Below are positions 10,614 through 19,107 of a stretch of DNA of 64,000 nt, piece after piece. Numbering within the stretch: the first letter of the stretch is position 1; each line of letters begins with the position of its first letter. The notes below the pieces were generated by a model. The model had not been told where the DNA came from, did not search any database, and saw nothing but the letters and a program-made list of their open reading frames with translations. The DNA is from Marivivens donghaensis (GTDB lineage Bacteria; Pseudomonadota; Alphaproteobacteria; Rhodobacterales; Rhodobacteraceae). The position numbers and the translations under genes are program-made. Location: positions 124,001 through 188,000 of the forward strand of contig NZ_JAATOP010000002.1 in the NCBI RefSeq assembly GCF_011806565.1, read 5' to 3'.

Positions 10614-11826
10614 AGACACTCCAAGGGTTCTCGACCTGAGTAGATTGGCCTCGCGGGCCGGGAAAACCCTGACTGGAATTGACCGTGTGGAACTGGCGTA
10701 TCTACGCCGGTTCCTTGCTGATTCTGCGCCCTGCTTTTTCCTTTGCCGGACCTCGCACGGTTTCGTGCTGATGGACCGCGCTGGCGGGCAGGCGTTCGAG
10801 AAAGCCGTGACAACGGGCGAATGGGGGCGGACGGACCTGCAATCCTACCTCGCACGGCGCAAGCGGCACGAGGTCCGCGCGGCGCACAGTCTTGTACGGC
10901 GCCACCGGATCGGGCGCGGGCGTCATGGTCGGCTGGTGCCGCTGCTGACGACCTATCTGCCGGAAAATTCGGAGCTTTACCTCATCGGGCACCAGAACCT
11001 CGATGAGGCGACACTTCAGGCGCTCGACGTCGGATTTGGCGGCAATATCAACGTCATGATCCACGACACCATTCCGCTCGATTATCCGGAAACGCAGCGG
11101 CAGCGGGTTGTGGAGCGGTTCGAGGACGCGATTAAAGCGGTGTCAAAACATGCGGCGCGCGTCATCTGCATCTCCGATTTCGCGGCTGAGCGTGTGAAGC
11201 AGCACCTCGAAAAAGCGGGGAATGTGCCGGAGATTGTTGTGTCTCACCTCGGCGTCGACCGGCCGAATCCGAAGTTTGCCGAAGTCCCGAAACATATCGA
11301 TCTCAGCGACGACTACTTTGTCATTGCGGGCACTATCGAGCCGCGTAAAAACCACATGCTGCTTCTTGAAGTCTGGCAGTCGCTCGATCCGGAAAACCGT
11401 CCGCGCCTGTTTGTTTGTGGATCGCGCGGGTGGCTGAACAAGACCGTTTTCGACAGGCTCGACCGTGGGATCAAAGGGGTGGAGGAGTATCCCGATCTGA
11501 CCGACGGTGCCTTAGCGGCGGTCATTCACGGCAGCCGCGCATTGCTCTGTCCGTCGCTCGTCGAAGGCTTCGGGCTGACGCCGGTCGAAGCCGCGTCGAT
11601 GGGCGTTCCGGTTATATGCTCAAATATTCCCGTTTTCCGCGAAATACTCGGGGATTATGCCGATTATCGCGATCCTCGGGATAACTTTTCTTGGCGAACT
11701 GCCGTTAACGAAATAATGGGAGTATCAAGAGAAGAACATGTGACAGCCTTCGTGCCATCGACGTGGGAACAACACTTCTCTAAGGTACTTGGCATAAAGT
11801 CTGCACACGCTAAGCCTGAGCAGTAA
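10573..11826 (+). CDS. Family 4 (GT-B) glycosyltransferase
   Basis: This GT-B fold glycosyltransferase of up to 417 residues carries the GT4 signature in its C-terminal half: GTIEPRKNHMLLLEVW, LCPSLVEGFGLTPVEAASMGVPV and the downstream SNIPVFREILGD. The N-terminal VLDLSRLASRAG and TGIDRVELAY segments look like those I associate with rhodobacteral family members. The exact start is unsure: the ATG at 10573 overlaps galE by 41 bp, and a GTG at 10594 would overlap by 20 bp. Either implies coupling to galE. The sugar donor is not readable from the sequence, though galU/galE next door make UDP-glucose or UDP-galactose possible. Confidence 0.85.
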   Translation: MRGVGTRVDTTTNKDTPRVLDLSRLASRAGKTLTGIDRVELAYLRRFLADSAPCFFLCRTSHGFVLMDRAGGQAFEKAVTTGEWGRTDLQSYLARRKRHEVRAAHSLVRRHRIGRGRHGRLVPLLTTYLPENSELYLIGHQNLDEATLQALDVGFGGNINVMIHDTIPLDYPETQRQRVVERFEDAIKAVSKHAARVICISDFAAERVKQHLEKAGNVPEIVVSHLGVDRPNPKFAEVPKHIDLSDDYFVIAGTIEPRKNHMLLLEVWQSLDPENRPRLFVCGSRGWLNKTVFDRLDRGIKGVEEYPDLTDGALAAVIHGSRALLCPSLVEGFGLTPVEAASMGVPVICSNIPVFREILGDYADYRDPRDNFSWRTAVNEIMGVSREEHVTAFVPSTWEQHFSKVLGIKSAHAKPEQ

Positions 11827-11840
11827 GCGGAGAGACGGAT

Positions 11841-12851
11841 TTGGGTTTCTGGAGTTCATATCGGCTTCGGCTGGAGCGGCGTCACCGCTTGGTGCGCGCG
11901 ATCCGCAAGCGGCGTGAACTCGAACAGGTTGCCGACCGCACGAGCCAGATCAGACCGAGCGATCTCCTTGTATTCTCGACCATGCGGAACGAGGACCCGC
12001 GTCTGCCGCACTTCCTCGACTACTATCGCGCAATGGGCGTGAACCACTTCCTCATCGTGGATAACGATAGCGATGATGGCGGCCGCGAATTCCTTGCCGA
12101 ACAGCCCGACGTTTCCATCTGGCGTACTTCCGCGAGCTATAAACGGTCGAAGTTCGGGATGGACTGGATCAACTGGCTTCTGCTGCGTCACGGCCATGGT
12201 CACTGGTGTCTCGTCGTCGATCCTGACGAGCTCTTCGTCTATCCGTTTTGCGATTCCCGCCCGATCCGCGCGCTGACCGACTGGCTGGACGCGTCGTCGA
12301 TCCGCTCGTTCTCTGCCATGCTGCTCGACATGTATCCCAAGGGGCCGATTTCGAGCATTCCGTACCGTCGCGGTGACAACCCGCTCGACATTGCGCAGTG
12401 GTTCGACAGCGGCAACTACACGATCAGCCGCAATAGCAAATACGGTAACCTGTGGATTCAGGGCGGACCGCGTGCCCGCGAATTTTTCCAAGATATGCCG
12501 GAGCGTTCGCCCGCGCTAAACAAGGTGCCGTTGGTCAAATGGGACCGCCGCTACGCCTATGTGTCCAGCACGCACATGTTGCTGCCGCGCGGTCTAAATC
12601 AGGTTTACGACGAATGGGGCGGTGAGAAAGCCAGCGGCATTCTCCTGCACACGAAATTCCTCGATACACTCACTTTCAAAGCTGCGGAGGAGATGTCGCG
12701 CGGCCAGCACTATGCCGGCAGCCACGAATATCGCGCCTATTTCGAAGGTCTGCGAGATAACACCGACCTCTGGTGCAAGTGGTCGGAGAAATACATCAAC
12801 TGGCGCCAGCTCGAAATTCTGGGGCTCATGTCCAAAGGAAACTGGGCATGA
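11841..12851 (+). CDS. Glycosyltransferase family 2-like protein (Glyco_tranf_2_4 type)
   Basis: This 336-residue protein resembles the Glyco_tranf_2_4/GT92-like group. It opens with a basic N terminus, then LLVFSTMRNEDPRLPHFLDYYRAMGVNHFLIVDNDSDDG, split here as MRNEDPRLPHFLDYY followed by FLIVDNDSDDG, and has a DxD-type VDPDELFVY motif near residue 133. Start is a TTG with GGAGAG upstream. Its stop overlaps the ATG of the next gene (ATGA), so the two are co-translated. It likely transfers a sugar to the same glycan as its neighbours; substrate unknown. Confidence 0.82.
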   Translation: MGFWSSYRLRLERRHRLVRAIRKRRELEQVADRTSQIRPSDLLVFSTMRNEDPRLPHFLDYYRAMGVNHFLIVDNDSDDGGREFLAEQPDVSIWRTSASYKRSKFGMDWINWLLLRHGHGHWCLVVDPDELFVYPFCDSRPIRALTDWLDASSIRSFSAMLLDMYPKGPISSIPYRRGDNPLDIAQWFDSGNYTISRNSKYGNLWIQGGPRAREFFQDMPERSPALNKVPLVKWDRRYAYVSSTHMLLPRGLNQVYDEWGGEKASGILLHTKFLDTLTFKAAEEMSRGQHYAGSHEYRAYFEGLRDNTDLWCKWSEKYINWRQLEILGLMSKGNWA

Positions 12852-14551
12852 CGGGGACGCAGGTTGGCATCGTCATGCTCATCCACTCGGCCTTCAATCG
12901 GGCCGAGCAGGTAATACGCCATTGGTCCGCTGCGGGATCGCCCGTCGTTGTCCACGTCGACAAAGCGGTGAATGACGAGAAGTTCAAAAGCTTCGTCAGT
13001 AAGCTGCGCGATCTGGAGACCGTGCGTTTTTCCGAACGCCATCGTTGCGGTTGGGGCACTTGGGGCCTTGTGGCCGCAACGCAGAGTGGCTCCGAGGTCA
13101 TGCTCAAAGAGTTTCCGGATGTGACGCACGTCTATCTGGCGTCCGGATCGTGTCTGCCGCTGCGCCCCGTGGCCGAGCTGACCGATTACCTCCGCCAGCA
13201 TCCACGCACGGATTTCATCGAAAGCGCTACGACTGCGGATGTTCCGTGGACGGTTGGCGGCCTCGATCAGGAACGTTTCACGCTGCGCTTCCCGTTTTCG
13301 TGGAAGAAACAGCGCCGCCTGTTTGATTGGTACGTCGATTTCCAACGCCGCATCAAATTCCGCCGGAAGATCCCCGAGGGCCTCGTGCCGCATATGGGGT
13401 CGCAGTGGTGGTGCCTGACGCGTCAGACGCTTTCGGCGATCCTCGAAGATCCCGAGCGTGAAACCTACGATCGCTACTTCAAAAAGGTCTGGATTCCCGA
13501 CGAAAGCTACTTCCAGACGCTCGCGCGCCTCTATTCGCCTAATATCGAGAGCCGCTCGCTGACCCTGTCGAAGTTCGATTTCCAAGGGAAACCGCACATC
13601 TTCTACGACGACCACCTCCAGCTTTTGCGGCGGTCGGACTGCTTTGTCGCGCGGAAAATCTGGCCCCACGCGGACAGGTTGTATGACACGTTCCTTGGCC
13701 CTGCCTCCGAACTGCGTGCGAACGAGCCGAACCCTGGGAAAATCGACCGCATCTTTGCGCGCGCTGTCGATCGCCGGACCCGAGGTCGTCCTGGCCTTTA
13801 TATGCACAGCCGCTTCCCGAACGATGATTGGGAAAACGGTGTGACTGCGAGCCAGTTTTCGGTGTTCGAAGGGTTCTCCGACCTGTTCGAGGACTTCAAC
13901 CCGTGGCTCGCCAAAGCGACCGGTGCCCGCGTTCACGGCCACCTTTTTGCGCCCGACAAGGCGTGGTTCGAGGGCGGTCAGTCGACTTTTGTCGGTGGGC
14001 TTTCCGACTCTGCCGAGCTGCGCGATTATAGCCCGCGTAGTTTTTTGCGGAGCCTCGTGTGGAACACGCGCGGCGAACGGCAGTGTTTCGAATTCGGGCC
14101 GCTGGATAATCAGGCGATCAGCTGGGACCTCGCGCGCGATTCAAACGCGCAAATCAGTGTAATCTCAGGTGCTTGGGCCGTTCCGCTATTCAAGTCGAAC
14201 CGTAACTTCGCCGATCTGCGTGAAGAGGCGGCACGCCTTCAGAAGATCGAAAGCGAGCATCTCGATATTCTCCGTTCAATCTACACCAAATCGAAAGTGC
14301 GTATCTGGACCATGGCTGACTTCATCGAGTCGCCGATGGAAGCGCTGCAAACCGTGGTCGACGAAATCACGGGCAAGAGCCTGCGCCGCCTCAATGAAGC
14401 GCCGCGGATGGCGGACCTGACCGGCTTTGGTCAATTCCTGCAAAATCTGAAGAACCAAGGGATGCACCCCTATCTTATGGGTGATTTCCCTGTAGAATCG
14501 GCACCAGTCAACGCGCCGCGCCCCAAGCGCAAACCCTATCTGGTTCGATAA
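12848..14551 (+). CDS. Core-2/I-branching type beta-1,6-N-acetylglucosaminyltransferase with C-terminal extension
   Basis: The first half (about residues 1-290) resembles the GT14 'branch' family, which in animals makes beta-1,6-GlcNAc branches. The key segment VYLASGSCLPLRP matches the family core, and MGSQWWCLTR and WIPDESYFQT are also typical. The second half (about 300-560) is a separate domain seen in rhodobacteral homologues (I recall DUF5927/5928 names) and contains MHSRFPND near its start and a coiled region EEAARLQKIESEHLDIL. I start it at the ATG at 12848, which overlaps the previous stop; the longer upstream frame lies inside the previous gene. Activity in bacteria is inferred. Confidence 0.82.
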   Translation: MTGTQVGIVMLIHSAFNRAEQVIRHWSAAGSPVVVHVDKAVNDEKFKSFVSKLRDLETVRFSERHRCGWGTWGLVAATQSGSEVMLKEFPDVTHVYLASGSCLPLRPVAELTDYLRQHPRTDFIESATTADVPWTVGGLDQERFTLRFPFSWKKQRRLFDWYVDFQRRIKFRRKIPEGLVPHMGSQWWCLTRQTLSAILEDPERETYDRYFKKVWIPDESYFQTLARLYSPNIESRSLTLSKFDFQGKPHIFYDDHLQLLRRSDCFVARKIWPHADRLYDTFLGPASELRANEPNPGKIDRIFARAVDRRTRGRPGLYMHSRFPNDDWENGVTASQFSVFEGFSDLFEDFNPWLAKATGARVHGHLFAPDKAWFEGGQSTFVGGLSDSAELRDYSPRSFLRSLVWNTRGERQCFEFGPLDNQAISWDLARDSNAQISVISGAWAVPLFKSNRNFADLREEAARLQKIESEHLDILRSIYTKSKVRIWTMADFIESPMEALQTVVDEITGKSLRRLNEAPRMADLTGFGQFLQNLKNQGMHPYLMGDFPVESAPVNAPRPKRKPYLVR

Positions 14552-14557
14552 TTTTTG

Positions 14558-15976
14558 ATGGCCAAATTCGATTATTTCGTCGTGTTCGCAGAAATGCGGA
14601 CCGGCTCAAACTTTTTGGAAACCAACCTTAACGCTTTTGACGGCATTCAATGTCACGGCGAAGCGTTTAATCCGCATTTCATCGGCTACCCGAACGCCCA
14701 TGCGATCCTTGGTGTGACGCAGGGACAGCGCGAAATTGATCCGATGCATCTCGTGAAGACCATTCGCGATAAATCGGACGGGATCGGGGGCTTCCGGTAC
14801 TTCCACGACCACGATCCGCGCATTTTGGACAACCTGCTCGCGGATAAGCGCTGCGCCAAGATCATACTGACCCGCAACCCGATCGAAAGCTATATCAGCT
14901 GGAAGATCGCGCAGGCGACAGGTCAGTGGAAACTGACGAACGTCAAAAACGCCAAGAGCGAGGTCGTGTCGTTCGACGAAGGCGAGTTCGAGAACCACCT
15001 TGCCGCGCTGCAAGAGTTTCAGGTGCAACTTCTGAATACGCTCCAGAAGTCCGGCCAAACGGCTTTTTACGTCGCCTACGAAGATCTTCAGGACGTCGAC
15101 GTGATGAACGGGTTGGCGGAATTCCTTGGTGCGGATGCGCGGCTGGATGGGCTGGATAAGACCCTGAAAAAGCAGAATCCCGCACCGATATCCGACAAGG
15201 TCGACAACTTCCCGCAGATGGAAAGCGCGCTCGCGCGGCTTGACCGTTTCAACCTGACCCGCACCCCGAATTTTGAACCGCGCCGCGGCGCGATGGCACC
15301 GCAATTCGCGGCGGCTGCAAATTCTCCGCTGCTGTACATGCCGGTGCGCGGTGGCCCCGAAGCGGCGGTTACCGCGTGGCTGAATTCGCTCGATGGCGAG
15401 AATGTCCGCACGGGGATGAACCAGAAAGACATCCGTCAATGGAAGCGCAAGCACGTCGGGCACCGGACCTTCACCGTTCTACGCCACCCCGTCGCCCGCG
15501 CTCACGCTGCGTTCTGTGAACATATCCTCGGCTATGGCGATACAACGTTCGGTGAAATCCGGAAGACTTTGAAGCAGATGTTCAAGGTTCCGCTGCCGAA
15601 AGAGACGCCTCCGGCCGAAAACTATGACGCGACGGCACATCGGGCGGCGTTCATCGGTTTCCTCGAATTTCTGAAGGCGAACATCGCGGGGCAGACATCG
15701 ATTCGCGTCGATCCGGCGTGGGCCACGCAGACTGCCGTGGTGCAGGGATTCGCGAATTTCTGTTCGCCCGATATCATGATCCGCGAGGACCGGATCAAAA
15801 CCGATCTGGCGTATCTCGCCTTCAGTGTGGGCCGCGATGATGCGCCGGATTTCGACACGAACTGTGATCCGTACCGCGGGAAGCTCCAGTCGATCTATGA
15901 CGCAGACATCGAAAAACTCGCGGCTGATGTCTATCAGCGCGACTACATGACGTTCGGTTTCGGAAGCTGGAAATAG
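14558..15976 (+). CDS. PAPS-dependent sulfotransferase with two sulfotransferase-like halves
   Basis: The N-terminal half looks like a Stf0/NodH-type sulfotransferase: MRTGSNFLETNL at residues 13-24 fits the 5'-phosphosulfate loop and LTRNPIESYISWK, with Arg106, fits the 3'-phosphate-binding motif. The C-terminal half repeats a Sulfotransfer_2-like pattern, with VLRHPVARAHAAF (Arg309) as a second 3'-phosphate motif, but I find no clear matching 5' loop there, so that half may be inactive or bind acceptor. The ATG at 14558 begins seven bases after the previous stop. The likely job is to add sulfate from PAPS to a sugar of the local glycan; CysQ at the other end of the island would clear PAP. 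Confidence 0.82.
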   Translation: MAKFDYFVVFAEMRTGSNFLETNLNAFDGIQCHGEAFNPHFIGYPNAHAILGVTQGQREIDPMHLVKTIRDKSDGIGGFRYFHDHDPRILDNLLADKRCAKIILTRNPIESYISWKIAQATGQWKLTNVKNAKSEVVSFDEGEFENHLAALQEFQVQLLNTLQKSGQTAFYVAYEDLQDVDVMNGLAEFLGADARLDGLDKTLKKQNPAPISDKVDNFPQMESALARLDRFNLTRTPNFEPRRGAMAPQFAAAANSPLLYMPVRGGPEAAVTAWLNSLDGENVRTGMNQKDIRQWKRKHVGHRTFTVLRHPVARAHAAFCEHILGYGDTTFGEIRKTLKQMFKVPLPKETPPAENYDATAHRAAFIGFLEFLKANIAGQTSIRVDPAWATQTAVVQGFANFCSPDIMIREDRIKTDLAYLAFSVGRDDAPDFDTNCDPYRGKLQSIYDADIEKLAADVYQRDYMTFGFGSWK

Positions 15977-15978
15977 CC

Positions 15979-16446
15979 TCAGGCGACTTTCTGGGTGGAG
16001 TGCGCTTCGGTCAGGATCGTGTAGAGCGTGGCCGGATCGCTGTTGGCCCGCAGCTTCGCACAGATGTCCTTGTCACGCATGGTGCGCGAGACCAGAGCGA
16101 GCGCCTTGAGGTGCTCTACGCCTGCTGCGTCGGGGGCAAGCAGAGCGAAGACCAGGTCAACCGGCTGGCGGTCCACCGAGTCAAAATCGATAGGCTTATC
16201 AAGGCGTAAGAACAAACCACAAACCTTGTCCGCCTTTTCGAGGCGGGCATGGGGCAGAGCGATACCCTGTCCCACGCCGGTAGGTCCGAGGCTTTCGCGG
16301 TCGACTAAGGCGTCCACAACATCGGTGGCATCGAAACCATAGAATTGTTGCGCCAGATCAGCGATGTCGTGAAACAAACGCTTCTTGCTGGTCGAGGCCG
16401 AAATGGTCTTGACCGCTTCTGGTCGCAGAATAGCCGAAAGTTGCAT
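15979..16446 (-). CDS. ptsN: PTS IIA-like nitrogen-regulatory protein PtsN
   Basis: This 155-residue EIIA-Ntr protein is the phosphate-accepting end of the nitrogen phosphotransferase relay, which regulates potassium, carbon and nitrogen functions in the cytoplasm rather than transporting sugar. The phospho-acceptor is His66 in GQGIALPHARL. The length and the remaining DKPIDFDSVDRQPVDLVFALLAP region, read as two short blocks, are standard. It sits directly downstream of hpf, its common partner. It is convergent with the sulfotransferase gene, with only two bases between the stop codons and no visible terminator. Confidence 0.95.
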   Translation of the reverse strand: MQLSAILRPEAVKTISASTSKKRLFHDIADLAQQFYGFDATDVVDALVDRESLGPTGVGQGIALPHARLEKADKVCGLFLRLDKPIDFDSVDRQPVDLVFALLAPDAAGVEHLKALALVSRTMRDKDICAKLRANSDPATLYTILTEAHSTQKVA

Positions 16447-16481
16447 TTACTCGCCTTGGCGCCTGTACTCGAGCTGGGCGC

Positions 16482-17048
16482 TTAACGCGGATCTACCCAA
16501 CCGATGTTCCCGTCTTCACGGCGGTAAACCACATTGAGGCCGCCGTGCTTCTCGTTGCGGAAGACCTGAACCGAACCGTGTGCGAGCTCCATCTGCATGA
16601 CTGCTTCGTTGACCGAGAGAGCGGGGATTTTCATCTCCATCTCGGCAATGATGACAGGTGCGTCGGTTGCTGCTTCGGCCTCATCGGACTCTTCCGTTGC
16701 GGCGAGGATATAAGAGGAACCGGCCATAAGTTCAACCGGAGTCGAGCGCTCGGCATGGTGGTCCTTCAGGCGGCGTTTGTAACGGCGAAGTTGCTTGTCC
16801 ATCTTTTCGCAGCACGCATCGAACGAGCCGTAAATGTCATGGGTATGGGCGCGGGCCTGACAGGTCAGGCCGGTTGAAAGGTGCACAACGGCTTCACACA
16901 CGAACTCAGAGCCCGACTTGGAAAAGACGATCACGGCGTCGGTCGGACGGCCGGCGTACTTTTCGAGGGTCGCACCGAGTTCGGTTTTGACGTGGCTTTG
17001 AAGAGCATCACCGACATCGATCTGTTTGCCGCTAATTTGGTACCGCAT
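16482..17048 (-). CDS. hpf: Ribosome hibernation promoting factor, long form
   Basis: This 188-residue protein binds the 30S subunit in stationary phase and promotes 100S ribosome dimers. The N-terminal domain (about residues 1-105) carries MRYQISGKQIDVGDAL and the basic segment KMDKQLRRYKRRLKDHH. The C-terminal domain (about 130-188) with VNEAVMQMELAHGSVQVFRN and YRREDGNIGWVDP makes it the long form. I chose the ATG at 17048 because GAGGAG is six bases upstream. It lies between lptB and ptsN, where many proteobacteria also have rpoN; rpoN is absent here. Confidence 0.95.
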   Translation of the reverse strand: MRYQISGKQIDVGDALQSHVKTELGATLEKYAGRPTDAVIVFSKSGSEFVCEAVVHLSTGLTCQARAHTHDIYGSFDACCEKMDKQLRRYKRRLKDHHAERSTPVELMAGSSYILAATEESDEAEAATDAPVIIAEMEMKIPALSVNEAVMQMELAHGSVQVFRNEKHGGLNVVYRREDGNIGWVDPR

Positions 17049-17219
17049 TGTAACTCCTCTCAATTGCTAGGCACGGGACATGACAGGTAGCACCGCGTTA
17101 TCGCGGGGCCACAGGCGCCGTGTCTTGGGGAAGATGATAATGTGATAATTGCAGCCGCTCTGGGGCCTTGAAACCCTGAGGGAGCGCGCAGTGAATTCAC
17201 GAACATTGTCATCATTATC

Positions 17220-17248
17220 ATGACACGACTGTTCACGCCGTTTGTCAA
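17220..17248 (-). promoter_or_regulatory. Possible promoter of hpf-ptsN
   Basis: On the minus strand a perfect TTGACA (17243-17248) is followed after 17 bp by TGTCAT (17220-17225). An inverted repeat GTCAT-N7-ATGAC (17208-17224) overlaps the -10 region and could bind a regulator. The 5' leader to hpf would be about 165 nt. A separate promoter here would let hpf respond to growth phase independently of lptB. Confidence 0.4.
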
Positions 17249-17276
17249 TGAGTCTGAGGGAGTATGCGAATTCCGC

Positions 17277-18029
17277 TTAGTTTACGCGGAAAGACTGGCC
17301 GAGGTAGACGCGGCGCACGTTCTCGTCCTGAACCACTTCTTCAGTCGTGCCGGACATCAGAACCTTGCCGTCGTGCAAAATGTAAGCACGATCAACGATT
17401 TCCAATGTCTCACGAACGTTATGGTCTGTGATCAGAACGCCGATGCCGCGGTTCTTCAGATCGGCCACTAGATGGCGGATTTCGCCAACAGCAATGGGGT
17501 CAACGCCCGCGAAAGGCTCGTCGAACAGGACGTACTTCGGCCCTGCGGCAAGGCAGCGGGCAATCTCCACACGGCGGCGCTCACCGCCCGAAAGAGCCAG
17601 CGCAGGCGCGCGGCGGAGGTGCTCGATCGAGAACTCTGACAGCAGTTCTTCGAGGCGGCGCTGACGGCGGTTCGCGTCTTTCTCTGCGATCTCGAGGATC
17701 GAGAGGATGTTGTCTTCGACGTTGAGGCCGCGAAAGATCGACATTTCCTGCGGCAGATAACCGATCCCGAGGCGCGCACGGCGGTACATGGGCAGGTTGC
17801 TGACCTCGCGACCATCCACGGTGACGCGGCCGCCCTCGGCGTTCACAAGGCCAGCGATGGAATAAAACGTTGTGGTCTTGCCGCAGCCGTTCGGACCGAG
17901 GAGGGCAACGACCTCACCACGGCCAAGCTCCAGCGAAACGTCACGAATGACGGTGCGCTTACGGTAGCTTTTACGCAGGTTTTTGACCTTGAGGCCGACA
18001 TCGCCTTCTTTGACGGCAAGATCGGGCAT
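17277..18029 (-). CDS. lptB: LPS export ABC transporter ATPase LptB
   Basis: LptB is the cytoplasmic ATPase that, with LptF and LptG, extracts LPS from the inner membrane and pushes it onto the LptC-LptA bridge. The 250-residue protein has Walker A GPNGCGKTT at residues 45-53, the signature LSGGERRRVEIAR, Walker B YVLFDEPFAGVDP and the switch His in LITDHNVRETL. The N terminus is about ten residues longer than in E. coli. The start codon overlaps the lptA stop by one base (TGATG), showing coupling in an lptC-lptA-lptB unit. Confidence 0.96.
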   Translation of the reverse strand: MPDLAVKEGDVGLKVKNLRKSYRKRTVIRDVSLELGRGEVVALLGPNGCGKTTTFYSIAGLVNAEGGRVTVDGREVSNLPMYRRARLGIGYLPQEMSIFRGLNVEDNILSILEIAEKDANRRQRRLEELLSEFSIEHLRRAPALALSGGERRRVEIARCLAAGPKYVLFDEPFAGVDPIAVGEIRHLVADLKNRGIGVLITDHNVRETLEIVDRAYILHDGKVLMSGTTEEVVQDENVRRVYLGQSFRVN

Positions 18030-18508
18030 CAGTTGTTGCCTTGGACAAACGTGGTGCGGACGCGGCCTGTCAGCTCGGCATTGCCGGTAGATAAGTCGAT
18101 GGTCATGGCGCTGGCAGAGATAGCGCTGCGGCCTTGGGTGACGAGTACGTCGCCGGTCAGGTCGAGCGATTTGCCTTCAAGGTCATAGTCGGCTTCTTGC
18201 GCTTCGACGGCATCGGTCGCGGTGACGAACGTGACACCGCCCGACGCCAGAAGGTGCATGATGTCGCCGGTTTCATCATCGTATTCGACAGACACTGTTC
18301 CGGCGGAAATACGCAGATCGCCTTGGACGATGAGCACTTCACCGCTGAACGTCGCCTGACCGTTTTCCTGATCGACCGACAGCGAGTCTGCGGTGATTTC
18401 TACAGGTGCGTCGGGGTCCGGCTCTATCGCGCCAAGCGAGATGTTGGTCTGCGCCATGAGCGGCGAGGACAGGCAGGCAAGGGCGAGAGCGGCATAGAAC
18501 GAACGCAC
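18029..18508 (-). CDS. lptA: LPS transport periplasmic protein LptA
   Basis: LptA forms the periplasmic bridge that carries LPS from LptC to LptD. The 159-residue precursor begins with a signal peptide (about residues 1-19, cleavage after SPLMA) and then an OstA-like beta-jellyroll repeat: PVEITADSLSVDQENGQATF, YDDETGDIMHL and LTGDVLVTQG are the characteristic blocks. It overlaps lptB by one base and follows lptC by 11 bp. The genomic position between lptC and lptB makes the call firm despite low general sequence conservation. Confidence 0.9.
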   Translation of the reverse strand: MRSFYAALALACLSSPLMAQTNISLGAIEPDPDAPVEITADSLSVDQENGQATFSGEVLIVQGDLRISAGTVSVEYDDETGDIMHLLASGGVTFVTATDAVEAQEADYDLEGKSLDLTGDVLVTQGRSAISASAMTIDLSTGNAELTGRVRTTFVQGNN

Positions 18509-18519
18509 GGTGTAATTCC

Positions 18520-19104
18520 TTATTGCTGGGGCTGATATACCAGCCGGACGCCCTGATTGAAAACAATATGAGCGCCTTCTGACCCGCGTGTGATCGACAG
18601 ATGACCTGCCGTGAGCGCGCCATAGGGGGCTCGAACCTCAAGCGGAGCGATGGACTCCACAGTGCCCGCATCAAGGTCGGCATTCAGGCCCTGCGTTTCC
18701 ATGAGATAGCCGTCGGTGGCATCAAGGCGAACGAGGTTGTGCAGATTGACGAGGCGGCTGGAGGTGTCGACCTCGCCCACGCCCGCGCCGATGTTCACCG
18801 AGCGCCCATCACCGGTTTGCAGGTTGATTGCGATCTGCTCCACGGCAAAGGCGCTGCTGTCTTCGAGCGGGCGGGCGACCTTGGCGGACACGGCAAATGT
18901 ATCGCCGTCGACCGTCACGCCAGAGATGTTCGGCCCCGCAAGGCGCGGTTTGCTGGCGATGTCCTCGATCTCTGCATAGGGGATCGTGTCCACATCGCTG
19001 TTGGTGCGGGCGAACAGAAACAGTGTCGAAAGCAGCGCAAGCGATGCCAGCGGAAGGATCACCTTCGCGTAGCTGACGAACCGGCTGTAGGAGTTGTTCG
19101 GCAC
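18520..19104 (-). CDS. lptC: LPS export system protein LptC
   Basis: LptC is a bitopic inner-membrane protein that takes LPS from LptBFG and passes it to LptA. The 194-residue sequence has one N-terminal transmembrane helix (about residues 13-31, VILPLASLALLSTLFLFA) and a periplasmic jellyroll domain with PRLAGPNISGVTVDGDTF and a C-terminal GVRLVYQPQQ. It starts three bases after the kdsD stop codon and is followed closely by lptA, so kdsD-lptC-lptA-lptB is likely one transcript joining Kdo synthesis with LPS export. Confidence 0.88.
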   Translation of the reverse strand: MPNNSYSRFVSYAKVILPLASLALLSTLFLFARTNSDVDTIPYAEIEDIASKPRLAGPNISGVTVDGDTFAVSAKVARPLEDSSAFAVEQIAINLQTGDGRSVNIGAGVGEVDTSSRLVNLHNLVRLDATDGYLMETQGLNADLDAGTVESIAPLEVRAPYGALTAGHLSITRGSEGAHIVFNQGVRLVYQPQQ

Positions 19105-19107
19105 TTT

